A DNA stretch of 64,000 nucleotides from Rhodobiaceae bacterium (GTDB lineage: Bacteria; Pseudomonadota; Alphaproteobacteria; Parvibaculales; Parvibaculaceae), in contig JAAWWE010000008.1 of assembly GCA_021404525.1 (NCBI GenBank), forward strand, positions 62,001-126,000, given 5' to 3'. A model generated the notes under the pieces. That model worked only from the letters and a program-made list of their open reading frames with translations. It was not told where the DNA came from and searched no databases. Positions 33,569-41,905 of this stretch are shown piece by piece. Position numbers and translations under genes: made by a program. Position 1 is the stretch's first letter; the number at the start of each line of letters is the position of its first letter.

Positions 33569-36500
33569 ATGAACCTGATCCGCCTTTCCATTGAACGGCC
33601 CACAGCCATTCTGGCGGGCGTGATCATTCTCGTCGTTTTTGGATTTGTGGCACTCCGCGCCATTCCTATTCAGCTCATCCCTGACGTCCGCAAGCCGCTT
33701 TTGACAATCTCAACAAATTGGCAAGGCGCCTCACCGGTTGAAATTGAGCGCGAAATTGTCAACCGGCAGGAAGACAATCTGAAGGGCCTCGAAGGCGTCA
33801 CACAGATGACCAGCCGCTCCCGTCCGGGCCGCGGCGAAGTCTTTCTGGAATACGCCCTTGGCACTGACATGAACCGTGCCATGCTTCTGGTCTCCAATCG
33901 GCTGGATCAGATCGGCGACTATCCGGACGAAGCCCGCGAACCCGTGCTCCGTTCTGCAGGCAGTGAAGACAACCCCATCACCTGGATCGTGCTGACCCGC
34001 CTGCCCGGCAACGAACGGCCAATGAACTCCTACGGCGATTTCGTAGAAGATGTCATTCAGGAGCGTCTTGAACGCGTGCCCGGCGTCAGTCGGTCAAACG
34101 TATTCGGGGGTACCGAGCGTGAGCTTCAGGTCATCATCCACCCCGATCGTCTCGCCCGATATGGCCTTACCGTCCCGGATGTATTGCAGCGATTACGAGC
34201 TGCCAATGCCTCCATCTCCGCCGGTGAAGTGGAAGAAGGCAAACGCGCTTACATCGTCCGGACCGAAGGCGAGTTAAAGTCCGTGGAGCAGGTGCGCAAT
34301 GTCGTGCTGCGTACCTCTCAGGACGAGGTGTCCGGGCGGATAGGCAGAGTCGTCGTCGGCGACATTGCGTCCGTTGAATTTGGCTTCAAACAACGAACCG
34401 GACAGTTCCGCAGCCTTGGCATGGACGCCATGTCCGTCAATGCGGTGCGTGAAGCAGGTGCCAATGTCATTGAAACCATGGAAGGCATTCGCGAAGCCAT
34501 CAGGGAGCTCAATGAGTTTGAACTTCCAAATGCCGGACTTCAGGCGGTGCAATCTTACGATGAAACGGTCTATATCGAATCTGCCATCAGCCTGGTCCAG
34601 CAGAATATTTTCGTAGGCGGCACCTTGGCGGTGATTGTCCTTATTCTGTTTCTGCGCTCATGGCGGGCAACTTTGGTGGTTGCCCTGTCGATCCCTGTGT
34701 CAATTGTTGGGTCTTTCGTTGCGATGGCAGCCCTTGGGCAATCGATCAATGTCATCTCGCTCGCTGGCATCGCCTTCGCTGTCGGGCTTGTCGTTGATGC
34801 CGCCATTGTTGTTCTGGAAAACATCTTTCGATTGAAGTCTGAGGGCCATGACCGCAAGACGGCTGCCTATGAAGGCACCAAACAGGTCTGGAGTGCGGTC
34901 CTCGTGTCCGCGACCACGACAGTCGCCGTGTTCGCGCCCATTCTGCTCATGCAGGCTGAGGTGGGGCAGCTCTTCAGAGATATCGCGGTCGCAATCTCTG
35001 TCGCTGTTTCCCTGTCACTGCTTGTTGCGGTTACCGTCATCCCGGCCCTTGCCGCACAGCTTCTCCCCCGCGAGGGAGACGACGACGTCCTCTTCACACT
35101 GCCAAGGATCGACACCTTGGCTTCTCAATTTGTCGCAAAAGTATTGCAGGCAGTCTCCTGGATGATCGCATCCATCAAACGCGCTGGCAGCACTGTTGCC
35201 GCCATTTGCGGCGTCGCAGCGCTAGGCACCCTGCTCTTTTTGCCGAAGCTCGACTACCTGCCAGACGGCAACCAGGCCTTTGTCTTTGGCTATATCAGCC
35301 CGCCCCCTGGCTACAACCTTGAAACCGCACTTCAAATCGCCGGACGCGTGGAAGACGCCAATCGGGACAATTGGGCACCCACCGCACCTGCCGACAGAGA
35401 CCCGGACGACCGCCCCTGGATGCGGAACTTTTTCTTCTTCGCCTCAACAAACTTTGCGTTTGTCGGTGCCTATCCAGAGAATGTGGACCGCGCGAGCGAA
35501 CTCATCCCTCTCCTCAGCGAGCCTGTTCTTCGCGAGCCAGGAACCTTCGGCTTCTTCGCCCAGCGCTCGCTCTTTGGACGCGGTGTCGGCGGCGGGCGTC
35601 AGGTGAACTTCGTAATCGGCGGAACAGACACAAACGATATCGTCGCAACCGCTCAAAGGGCTGCTGATAAGGTGGAAGAACGCCTGCCCCGCCGAGACGG
35701 GCACCAGATGCGTCCTCAGCCGTCACTGGAGCTCGGCGCACCTGAGGTCCGCATCACCCCAAACCGCGTGCGTCTTGGAGACAATGGTCTTTCTGCGGCA
35801 GAGCTCGGTATCACGCTGGATGCGTTCAATGATGGCTTGCGTGTCGACGAAATCACCGTCGATGGACGGCGCATGGATTTAGCTCTCTATGGGAACTTCG
35901 AGCAGGCTGACGAAACCCAAAGCATTGAAAATCTACCGGTCGTCACCCGGTCGGGAACCATCGTGCCAGCGAGCTCTCTGGCCGACATTGAAATCACCGC
36001 TGGTCCGTCGGAAATTCATCACCTGGAGCGGTTCCGCGTCATCACCCTGCAGGTCCGTCCAGCAGCGGAAATGCCGCTGGAAGAAGCCCTGGCCATTCTC
36101 GAAGAAATCATTGACGAGCTGGAAGCTGAAGGCATTCCTCAGACAGTCCGTATGGGGCTCGGCGGTTCTGCCGATCAGCTGGAACAGGCCTGGGGCGAGC
36201 TTGTCATGAACCTGGCGCTGGCGCTCATCATTGTGTACCTCGTGATGGCCGTACTGTTTGAAAGCTTCATCTATCCGCTGATCATTATGCTATCCGTGCC
36301 GCTTGCGACAGCCGGTGGTGTGGCAGGCCTCGTGATCCTCAACATCTTCACCTTCCAGGCTCTCGATATGCTGACCCTCTTAGGGTTTGTGATCCTAATC
36401 GGGATTGTGGTGAATAATGCGATTCTGCTCGTGCACCAGTCCCTCTATGGGTTGCGCGAACTGGGCGAAAGTTTCGACGAAGCGATTTCCGGTGCAGTCC

Positions 36501-36748
36501 GCAACCGCATCCGGCCGATCTTCATGTCGACGCTCACAAGTATTTTCGGCATGGCGCCGCTGGTGCTCTTTCCGGGTGCGGGCTCTGAGCTCTATAGAGG
36601 CCTCGGCACCGTCGTCATTGGCGGCCTGATGCTCTCCGCCTTGCTGACATTGCTCATCATCCCGCCCCTTCTCAAGATCATCCTGCCGATTTTTGAGAAG
36701 GAAACCTATCCGGCCCGAGGCGGCTCCACCGCCGCCCCGGCCGAATAG
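33569..36748 (+). CDS. RND multidrug/hydrophobe efflux permease (AcrB family)
   Basis: The 1059-residue protein has the classical RND layout: TM1 at about 12-30, a large periplasmic loop to about 340, TM2-6 (about 342-490), a helix, a second periplasmic loop (about 565-870) and TM8-12 to the end. GLVVDAAIVVLENIFR in TM4 contains the proton-relay Asp, with one Asp instead of the AcrB DD pair. LGFVILIGIVVNNAILLVHQ marks TM10. It is encoded with its adaptor and would expel hydrophobic compounds using the proton gradient; the substrate is not evident. The last gene-proximal sequence ends five bases before the convergent MDR gene. Confidence 0.9.
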   Translation: MNLIRLSIERPTAILAGVIILVVFGFVALRAIPIQLIPDVRKPLLTISTNWQGASPVEIEREIVNRQEDNLKGLEGVTQMTSRSRPGRGEVFLEYALGTDMNRAMLLVSNRLDQIGDYPDEAREPVLRSAGSEDNPITWIVLTRLPGNERPMNSYGDFVEDVIQERLERVPGVSRSNVFGGTERELQVIIHPDRLARYGLTVPDVLQRLRAANASISAGEVEEGKRAYIVRTEGELKSVEQVRNVVLRTSQDEVSGRIGRVVVGDIASVEFGFKQRTGQFRSLGMDAMSVNAVREAGANVIETMEGIREAIRELNEFELPNAGLQAVQSYDETVYIESAISLVQQNIFVGGTLAVIVLILFLRSWRATLVVALSIPVSIVGSFVAMAALGQSINVISLAGIAFAVGLVVDAAIVVLENIFRLKSEGHDRKTAAYEGTKQVWSAVLVSATTTVAVFAPILLMQAEVGQLFRDIAVAISVAVSLSLLVAVTVIPALAAQLLPREGDDDVLFTLPRIDTLASQFVAKVLQAVSWMIASIKRAGSTVAAICGVAALGTLLFLPKLDYLPDGNQAFVFGYISPPPGYNLETALQIAGRVEDANRDNWAPTAPADRDPDDRPWMRNFFFFASTNFAFVGAYPENVDRASELIPLLSEPVLREPGTFGFFAQRSLFGRGVGGGRQVNFVIGGTDTNDIVATAQRAADKVEERLPRRDGHQMRPQPSLELGAPEVRITPNRVRLGDNGLSAAELGITLDAFNDGLRVDEITVDGRRMDLALYGNFEQADETQSIENLPVVTRSGTIVPASSLADIEITAGPSEIHHLERFRVITLQVRPAAEMPLEEALAILEEIIDELEAEGIPQTVRMGLGGSADQLEQAWGELVMNLALALIIVYLVMAVLFESFIYPLIIMLSVPLATAGGVAGLVILNIFTFQALDMLTLLGFVILIGIVVNNAILLVHQSLYGLRELGESFDEAISGAVRNRIRPIFMSTLTSIFGMAPLVLFPGAGSELYRGLGTVVIGGLMLSALLTLLIIPPLLKIILPIFEKETYPARGGSTAAPAE

Positions 36749-36753
36749 AAAAA

Positions 36754-37764
36754 TCAGGCAATATCGATCACGATCTTGCCGAAATGTGACGCACCTGCCA
36801 TGTGGCCAAGCGCTGTACCCAGCTCCTCAAGACCGTAATGCGCATCAATCACAGGCTTGATATTGTTGCGCTCAATCCCGCGAACCATGTCGTCGAACTG
36901 CTCCCGGTTTCCGACAGTGATGCCTTTGATGGTGAGGTTTTGGGAGAAAATCGCCGCCACATTGACGTCTTTCATAAGACCCGAAAGAAGCCCGATAACC
37001 GCAATATGGCCTCCAACCCGCGCCGCCATGATCGACTGCTGCAAGGTCTCTGCACCCCCGACCTCAACCACATGATCGACACCACGCCCGCCTGTTATCT
37101 TGCGGGCTTCGGCCGCCCAGTCAGGCGTCGTTTTATAGTTGATTGTGTGATCCGCCCCGAGTGCCTTGGCCCGCTCCAGCTTTTCATCCGAAGATGAGGT
37201 GATAATCACCTCCGCCCCAGCCGCCTTTGCAAACTGCAGACCGAATATTGAAACCCCTCCGGTTCCCTGAAGCAGAACCGTGTTGCCGGCCTTGATCTGG
37301 CCTTCCGATACAAGCGCTCGCCAAGCGGTCAGTCCAGCGCATGGCAGACAAGCCGCCTCGGCATCACTCAACATATCAGGAAGCTTCGACACCCCCTCTT
37401 CTGAGAGGCAGATATATTCTTCCGCGCACCCATTGATCGGCCCACCAACCGACCCGCTCAGCGCCGCGGGTGTAGGTTCACCAGCAATCCACCCCTGAAA
37501 GAAGAGCGGAGACACACGATCACCGACGGCAACGCGGGAGACGCCAGCGCCGACGCTTTCAATGACACCTGCCCCATCCGACAGCGGCACCAGTGGCAAC
37601 GGATAGTTGCCGCCAAACCCGGACACGATGGCAAGATCTCGATAATTGAGACAGGCATTGTTGAGTTTCACCAATACCTGTCCCGGGCCAGGTTCTGGCT
37701 TTGTCAAATCCGCTGCCTTTAAATTCTCCAGCCCAAAAGCACCCTCCACTTGCATCGCGCGCAT
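36754..37764 (-). CDS. Zinc-free medium-chain reductase (quinone oxidoreductase/enoyl reductase-like)
   Basis: The 336-residue protein is a medium-chain dehydrogenase/reductase. The segment LNYRDLAIVSG replaces the cysteine-containing catalytic zinc motif, so it does not bind catalytic zinc, and the GTGGVSIFGLQFAKAAGAEV nucleotide motif (about 168-187) suggests NADPH. Members reduce quinones, enoyl groups or similar activated alkenes. It stands alone, convergent with the RND genes and divergent from the PPK2 gene. The substrate cannot be read from the sequence. Confidence 0.85.
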   Translation of the reverse strand: MRAMQVEGAFGLENLKAADLTKPEPGPGQVLVKLNNACLNYRDLAIVSGFGGNYPLPLVPLSDGAGVIESVGAGVSRVAVGDRVSPLFFQGWIAGEPTPAALSGSVGGPINGCAEEYICLSEEGVSKLPDMLSDAEAACLPCAGLTAWRALVSEGQIKAGNTVLLQGTGGVSIFGLQFAKAAGAEVIITSSSDEKLERAKALGADHTINYKTTPDWAAEARKITGGRGVDHVVEVGGAETLQQSIMAARVGGHIAVIGLLSGLMKDVNVAAIFSQNLTIKGITVGNREQFDDMVRGIERNNIKPVIDAHYGLEELGTALGHMAGASHFGKIVIDIA

Positions 37765-37904
37765 TACAATCTCCCTTAATCATATTTTGTGGTTTCAATA
37801 TCTGTTGGGAGTAACATCTGCATCGGACCAGCCTTCTGTCAATGGAAGGACCTGCGCAAAGAGGTTTATGTGCAGCGGTGTCAAAAGATGACGGAGGGGA
37901 AGCC

Positions 37905-38633
37905 ATGGATCGCGCAGATTACAAAAGAGATCTAAAAGACAGACAGGAACGGCTTAACCTGGTTCAACAGGCCATGCTTCGGCAAAATGAGCGCGGCATC
38001 GTTGTGTTCGAGGGTTGGGATGCGGCCGGCAAAGGCAGCACAATCCGCCGCATTGCCTGGTGTCTTGATCCGCGGACACTGCACGTCTGGTCAATTTCTG
38101 CTCCAACGGATGCGGAGATCAACGGCCATTGGCTGAAACGTTTCTGGACGCGCATCCCCTCACGCGGTGAGATCGGCATCTTCGACCGATCCTGGTATGG
38201 CCGAGTATTGGTCGAGCGCGTGGAAGGTTTCGCAAGCGAAGCAGAGTGGCGGCGTGCCTATCGGGAAATCAACGAGTTCGAATGGTCACTGGCTGAAGAA
38301 GGCTACCGGATCGTCAAAATCTTTATGGACATATCGCCCGAGACGCAGCTCCATCGTCTGAAGTCCCGTCTGGAGACACCGACCAAACGTTGGAAGCTGA
38401 CGGAAGAAGACATCCGTAACAGGTCTAGGTGGGACGCCTACAAAATCGCCTACAATGAAATGATCGAAACCTGCTCTCCTGAGCACGCGCCCTGGCATGT
38501 CATTGATGCGAACTCCAAACAGGAAGCGCGGATTGCCTGTTTCGATCAGATCATCTCACGCTTCTCCCAAGGGCTCGACATCGAACCACCGGACGTGAGT
38601 CCGATGATCCGCACTTACCTCAAAAATGCTTGA
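37905..38633 (+). CDS. ppk2: Polyphosphate kinase 2 family protein
   Basis: The 242-residue protein shows the PPK2 signatures: Walker A EGWDAAGKGS (36-45), the FDRSWYGRVLVERVEG segment (about 99-114) with Walker B-like aspartate and lid arginines, and W-K-L-T/SxxD in RWKLTEEDIRNRSRWD. PPK2 enzymes phosphorylate nucleoside mono- or diphosphates using polyphosphate. The short chain and absence of a second domain fit class I or III; class is not decided here. The ATG at 37905 is preferred because GGAGGGGAAGCC precedes it; an upstream ATG (37842) exists in frame. It converges with the operon ending at 38636. Confidence 0.88.
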   Translation: MDRADYKRDLKDRQERLNLVQQAMLRQNERGIVVFEGWDAAGKGSTIRRIAWCLDPRTLHVWSISAPTDAEINGHWLKRFWTRIPSRGEIGIFDRSWYGRVLVERVEGFASEAEWRRAYREINEFEWSLAEEGYRIVKIFMDISPETQLHRLKSRLETPTKRWKLTEEDIRNRSRWDAYKIAYNEMIETCSPEHAPWHVIDANSKQEARIACFDQIISRFSQGLDIEPPDVSPMIRTYLKNA

Positions 38634-38635
38634 AC

Positions 38636-39085
38636 CTATCCGGTAACAGGATGTGGCAGGCGCCGCGCTGTCGCTGCCCGCGCAAGCTCATCCCAGATTT
38701 GAGTCTCCAGCGTCCGCGCTGCCGGTCCATCCAGCGTCTCCGCATGGGCCTGGAGCTCAATCAACAGTCCGGTGAGTTCATCATTTGCCTTATCAAGTTC
38801 ACTGATCTTGACGCTTGGGTCGCTGGTGGCCGCAGCTGCTTCAATACGATCCCGCAAGTCGCCGGCAGGCAACAGGCTCCCCGCTTCAGAAAAAATGTTC
38901 CGCATCGCCGCATTCTCCTGAACACGAATATCAGCGGCGCGTTCAAATTCCGTTGCTGTTTGGAACATCATCAGGCCAATCACCGACGAGCTGCCAACCG
39001 CATATTCAGACGACAGGTGAGGCGCGATATCGGTGAGGATACGTTCGAACGAACGCAGCATCACTGTTGGAACATTAGGCTTCAT
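38636..39085 (-). CDS. Small helical protein coupled to a phosphotransferase gene
   Basis: The 149-residue protein is predicted to be almost wholly helical, with no signal peptide or membrane segment. I do not recognise a named domain. Its start codon overlaps the stop of the phosphotransferase gene (ATGA), so the two are translationally coupled and the product probably works with that enzyme. Features are an Asp/Glu-rich middle (ISELDKANDELTGLL) that could form a coiled coil and a basic end. It is the last gene of the three-gene operon from 41232 to 38636. Confidence 0.65.
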   Translation of the reverse strand: MKPNVPTVMLRSFERILTDIAPHLSSEYAVGSSSVIGLMMFQTATEFERAADIRVQENAAMRNIFSEAGSLLPAGDLRDRIEAAAATSDPSVKISELDKANDELTGLLIELQAHAETLDGPAARTLETQIWDELARAATARRLPHPVTG

Positions 39086-40122
39086 GAACGCCCCTCCGCT
39101 TTGATGAGATCAGGCATCCATCCGACCAACTGACGATTGTGAACGTCTGTGCAATACCAGCTTGAGAACGCCATGATCGGGTCAACATTGTTGCCCTCTT
39201 CATATTCTTTGCCAGCCGATATCCAGATTGCGAGCCCCTTTACCGCGGAGAAAACTTCCCACCAGCGAAGCGCAACCGGGTCAACCTCAAGGCCCGAATG
39301 CTCCGACCAGATGGCGAGTGCCTTGTCGCGGTCGATCATGCTGCCGGGGCGCGGGTCGTTGAAAGCCCAGAGCGGGTCTGCTGCCCAGGCGATATCTTCA
39401 AGGGGGTCCCCCAGATGGCACATTTCCCAATCAAGGATGGTTTTAAGGTCCCCATAGTCATTGTAGAGAAAGTTGCCGGTGCGATAATCACCATGCACCA
39501 CGGAGATTTTCTTCGGCGGTGGCGGTGGGTTCCGCCTCAACCACCGAATGGCTCCCTTGGCAATTGGCTGCGGACAAAGAGAATCCCCATCAATCTCCCC
39601 TTCCCAATAGTCGAGAGCTACTTTCCAGCAACTGTCCGGTGCCGGATAGTCCGCTACGTCCGCAAACCCGATTGCCGCCGGGTCGTGAGAAGCAATACTT
39701 CCAAGATGTCGCCAGAACTGCTCACCAATTGTGTCAGCCAGCGGTCCGTAGGGATCAGGACCAAACGGCGACGCGGCTTGCGCATCCTCAATCTGCTCCA
39801 TCACAAAAAACGGTCGCTCAAGCCACTTCTCATCTGTTTCCAGATAGAGAGGTTCTGGCACAGGCAAGCCTGTCGGGTGAAAAGCGCGATAGGCGTTGAA
39901 CTCTACATCTCGCTCGGTCTCGATCAGGCTTGCCTCTGGATCACGGCGGAGAATGAGCGCACGCTCCTTGCGCGTACCGCCTTCTGTCCAGCGTGCGCGG
40001 AAGCGGTAAGTTTCGCGGCTTGCTCCCCCGTGAATCCGCGACAGGTCAGTGACCTCAAAGTTGCTCCCATCCGGGTTTTTGTGTGCGAGGTACGCAGCCG
40101 TCTTTTGTGCAATATCGTCCAT
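39082..40122 (-). CDS. Aminoglycoside phosphotransferase-fold kinase (APH family)
   Basis: The 346-residue protein shows the APH kinase motifs VHGDYRTGNFLY (catalytic HGDxxxxN near residue 208) and ILDWEMCHLGDPLEDIAW (metal-binding DxE near residue 230). The sequence around DLSRIHGGASRETYRF forms the ATP-binding N-lobe. Proteins of this subtype are often encoded with acyl-CoA and lipid-catabolic genes (ACAD10-like), where they may phosphorylate hydroxyacids or hydroxyacyl compounds. It follows the lipocalin-like gene by three bases and overlaps the small helical gene. It is not evidence for antibiotic resistance. Confidence 0.85.
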   Translation of the reverse strand: MDDIAQKTAAYLAHKNPDGSNFEVTDLSRIHGGASRETYRFRARWTEGGTRKERALILRRDPEASLIETERDVEFNAYRAFHPTGLPVPEPLYLETDEKWLERPFFVMEQIEDAQAASPFGPDPYGPLADTIGEQFWRHLGSIASHDPAAIGFADVADYPAPDSCWKVALDYWEGEIDGDSLCPQPIAKGAIRWLRRNPPPPPKKISVVHGDYRTGNFLYNDYGDLKTILDWEMCHLGDPLEDIAWAADPLWAFNDPRPGSMIDRDKALAIWSEHSGLEVDPVALRWWEVFSAVKGLAIWISAGKEYEEGNNVDPIMAFSSWYCTDVHNRQLVGWMPDLIKAEGRS

Positions 40123-40125
40123 CGA

Positions 40126-41232
40126 TCAGGGCGCCATATCCAGAAGGTCTTTGAACCCCGACGGCTCATGGCGACCCATGATCAGCTGCTCAAGAATGCC
40201 GGAGCCATTCTTCACCTCACCATCTGGCAGGGTCATTTTCGCCTCCACAAAAGCCTGGATATGAAGGTATGGCGGCATGGAATCCGTGATGTCTGACGTC
40301 TTAATGGTGTCATAGCCCACCTCCAACTCGCCATGCAGGCTGCCATGGCCCCAAGTAGGGTTCATATAGCCAAGACCGGTCATGTAGAAATTCCACTTCG
40401 GTGTGAGCTCAATGAAGGTTTTTTCGCGCTTATAATTTTCCATCTCAATGGTCGCGGATTTTGCGAACCGCGTGCCCGATTGAAACTCCAAGTTGGACCA
40501 GCAAGAGCGCGTGTGTTCAGGCTCTGCGTCCCCCAGACCACAAATCACCGCAGCCGTGTTCCACGGTTCCCCGCTAGCATAGGTATTGAGGTGATAGAGC
40601 GAAATGCAGTCCTCGAAATTGAGCGGCGCCCAGAGCCAATAGAACTGTGGTTCCTGCGCTGGGGCGACAGGCTGCGCATCAGCCGCCCCAATAGGACGTG
40701 TTCCCCAGGACCGATCACGGGTGCCGACAAAAGCGTCCCGGTTCACCTCAATCCGGTCGCCATTGACCTCAATCCATCCCTCCCAGGTGATGTTCTGAGT
40801 CATCCGCGTCACATCCATCATGGCCCGCGAGCCATTGCGGGTGATGAAACGTGGCTCTTCAATCGCTTGAGCCCGAGCATGGAAGGTCAGATCAGCACTG
40901 ATGCCGTGTTCGTTTTCATCAACGATCAAGCGGACAGACTGCAATGGCTCAATGATCTCTACAGCAATCGGCCCAACTTTAGTGTCGAGCCTTTCGCTAT
41001 GCAGAATCCGAGAAGCATGGAGATTGTGCTGAACGCCCTCGTGCACGACACAGAAAGATGCATCCATCACATTCAAATGCGGATAGACCCCAAGCGCCGC
41101 TGCAAAGAATTGAGACCCATCCTTCGTATAACCGTTGAAGAAATATCGGTCATAGAAGTTCCGGTCGGTGCCGGAATAGGCAATCGGTTCCGGCGTCTGA
41201 TGGATTGGATATTCGTCAGCTTTAGTGAGCAT
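40126..41232 (-). CDS. CrtC/AttH-type lipocalin-like protein of unknown function
   Basis: The 368-residue protein is predicted to be mainly beta-strand with conserved aromatic segments (DRYFFNGYTKDG, EPQFYWLWAPLNFED) and the NRDAFVGTRDRSWGTRP segment. I place it, from memory of the family pattern, with the hydroxyneurosporene synthase/AttH-like double lipocalin group; the specific family is uncertain. There is no signal peptide. The ATG at 41232 is preferred because GGGAGAGG lies just ahead; an in-frame ATG at 41268 is less well placed. It is the first gene of a tight three-gene operon with an APH-fold kinase, so a role in modifying or binding a lipid or terpenoid is plausible but unproved. 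Confidence 0.6.
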   Translation of the reverse strand: MLTKADEYPIHQTPEPIAYSGTDRNFYDRYFFNGYTKDGSQFFAAALGVYPHLNVMDASFCVVHEGVQHNLHASRILHSERLDTKVGPIAVEIIEPLQSVRLIVDENEHGISADLTFHARAQAIEEPRFITRNGSRAMMDVTRMTQNITWEGWIEVNGDRIEVNRDAFVGTRDRSWGTRPIGAADAQPVAPAQEPQFYWLWAPLNFEDCISLYHLNTYASGEPWNTAAVICGLGDAEPEHTRSCWSNLEFQSGTRFAKSATIEMENYKREKTFIELTPKWNFYMTGLGYMNPTWGHGSLHGELEVGYDTIKTSDITDSMPPYLHIQAFVEAKMTLPDGEVKNGSGILEQLIMGRHEPSGFKDLLDMAP

Positions 41233-41415
41233 GGGCCTCTCCCTGAAGTTTTTGTCGCGGTTCTTCACCTGCGCTTTTTGCTGAGCATGACAAACAGAGC
41301 GTCCAAGTCAAATGCCATGCCTGCCCCTGCGTCGATGGCCCTCATATCGACTCACGAATTGGAACGCGTACACTCACACCAAATGTTTTCTAGACCTATG
41401 GATGGAGAGATCTTT

Positions 41416-41784
41416 ATGAAACTCTGGCTCATGCTCGGCGCAATCAATGGCTTTCTGGCCGTTGGCTTTGGCGCGTTCGGCGCCCATGGACTAAAAGCCC
41501 GCGCAACCGCGACAGATCTCGCCGCCTTTGAAACCGGCGCTCAATATCACATGACCCATGCGCTGGCTCTTCTTGCCGTCGCCTGGGTCGCATCCATTGC
41601 ACCTTCATCCCTAGCCACGACAGGTGGGTGGGCTTTCACCATCGGCATTCTGCTTTTTTCTGGCTCACTTTATGTCCTAGGCATCACAGGCAGTCGGTCT
41701 CTGGTTCTTGTGACGCCCATCGGCGGCACCGCCTTCATGATCGGCTGGTTCTGCCTCGCCATCGCCGCCTATAGACTCACGTGA
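41416..41784 (+). CDS. DUF423 family small membrane protein
   Basis: The 122-residue protein has four hydrophobic segments (about 4-20, 42-62, 70-90, 98-119) and the family motif GAINGFLAVGFGAFGAHGL near its N-terminus together with YHMTHALALL. DUF423 proteins (YgdD-like) are widespread small inner membrane proteins without a known function. The start at 41416 follows GGAGAG; an in-frame ATG at 41398 adds six residues. It is separated from the next gene by the palindrome at 41823. Confidence 0.88.
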   Translation: MKLWLMLGAINGFLAVGFGAFGAHGLKARATATDLAAFETGAQYHMTHALALLAVAWVASIAPSSLATTGGWAFTIGILLFSGSLYVLGITGSRSLVLVTPIGGTAFMIGWFCLAIAAYRLT

Positions 41785-41822
41785 GGGCGCCACTAGACAT
41801 CCTCTAGCACCTTCCCTATTTT

Positions 41823-41838
41823 ATAGACCACGGTCTAT
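41823..41838. promoter_or_regulatory. 16-base palindromic operator ahead of the flavoprotein gene
   Basis: ATAGACC-AC-GGTCTAT is a perfect inverted repeat with a two-base centre. It resembles TetR-type operators of the TAGACC-N2-GGTCTA kind. It lies 67 bases before the GTG start of the flavoprotein gene at 41906 and could control the genes from 41906 to at least 44418. No TetR gene is in the neighbourhood. Confidence 0.55.
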
Positions 41839-41905
41839 TTATGGGTCCTAGTTCTCCAAATGGAGAGAACGCGGCCTTTGAACCGGTTTCGGGGAGGAAA
41901 CACGC

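Noticed and set aside
32484..36748. A tripartite efflux system complete in the window
   Set aside because: Adaptor and permease are present, but no outer-membrane factor gene is adjacent, so the system depends on a channel encoded elsewhere.
39298..40296. A 332-codon plus-strand frame across the phosphotransferase and lipocalin-like genes
   Set aside because: It is antisense to two genes with clear motifs, and the product looks like an out-of-frame reading with no family resemblance.
40333..41400. A long plus-strand frame ahead of the DUF423 gene
   Set aside because: It is in frame with DUF423 only because no stop intervenes, and the upstream part is antisense to the CrtC/AttH-like gene. 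The DUF423 start at 41416 has its own ribosome-binding site.
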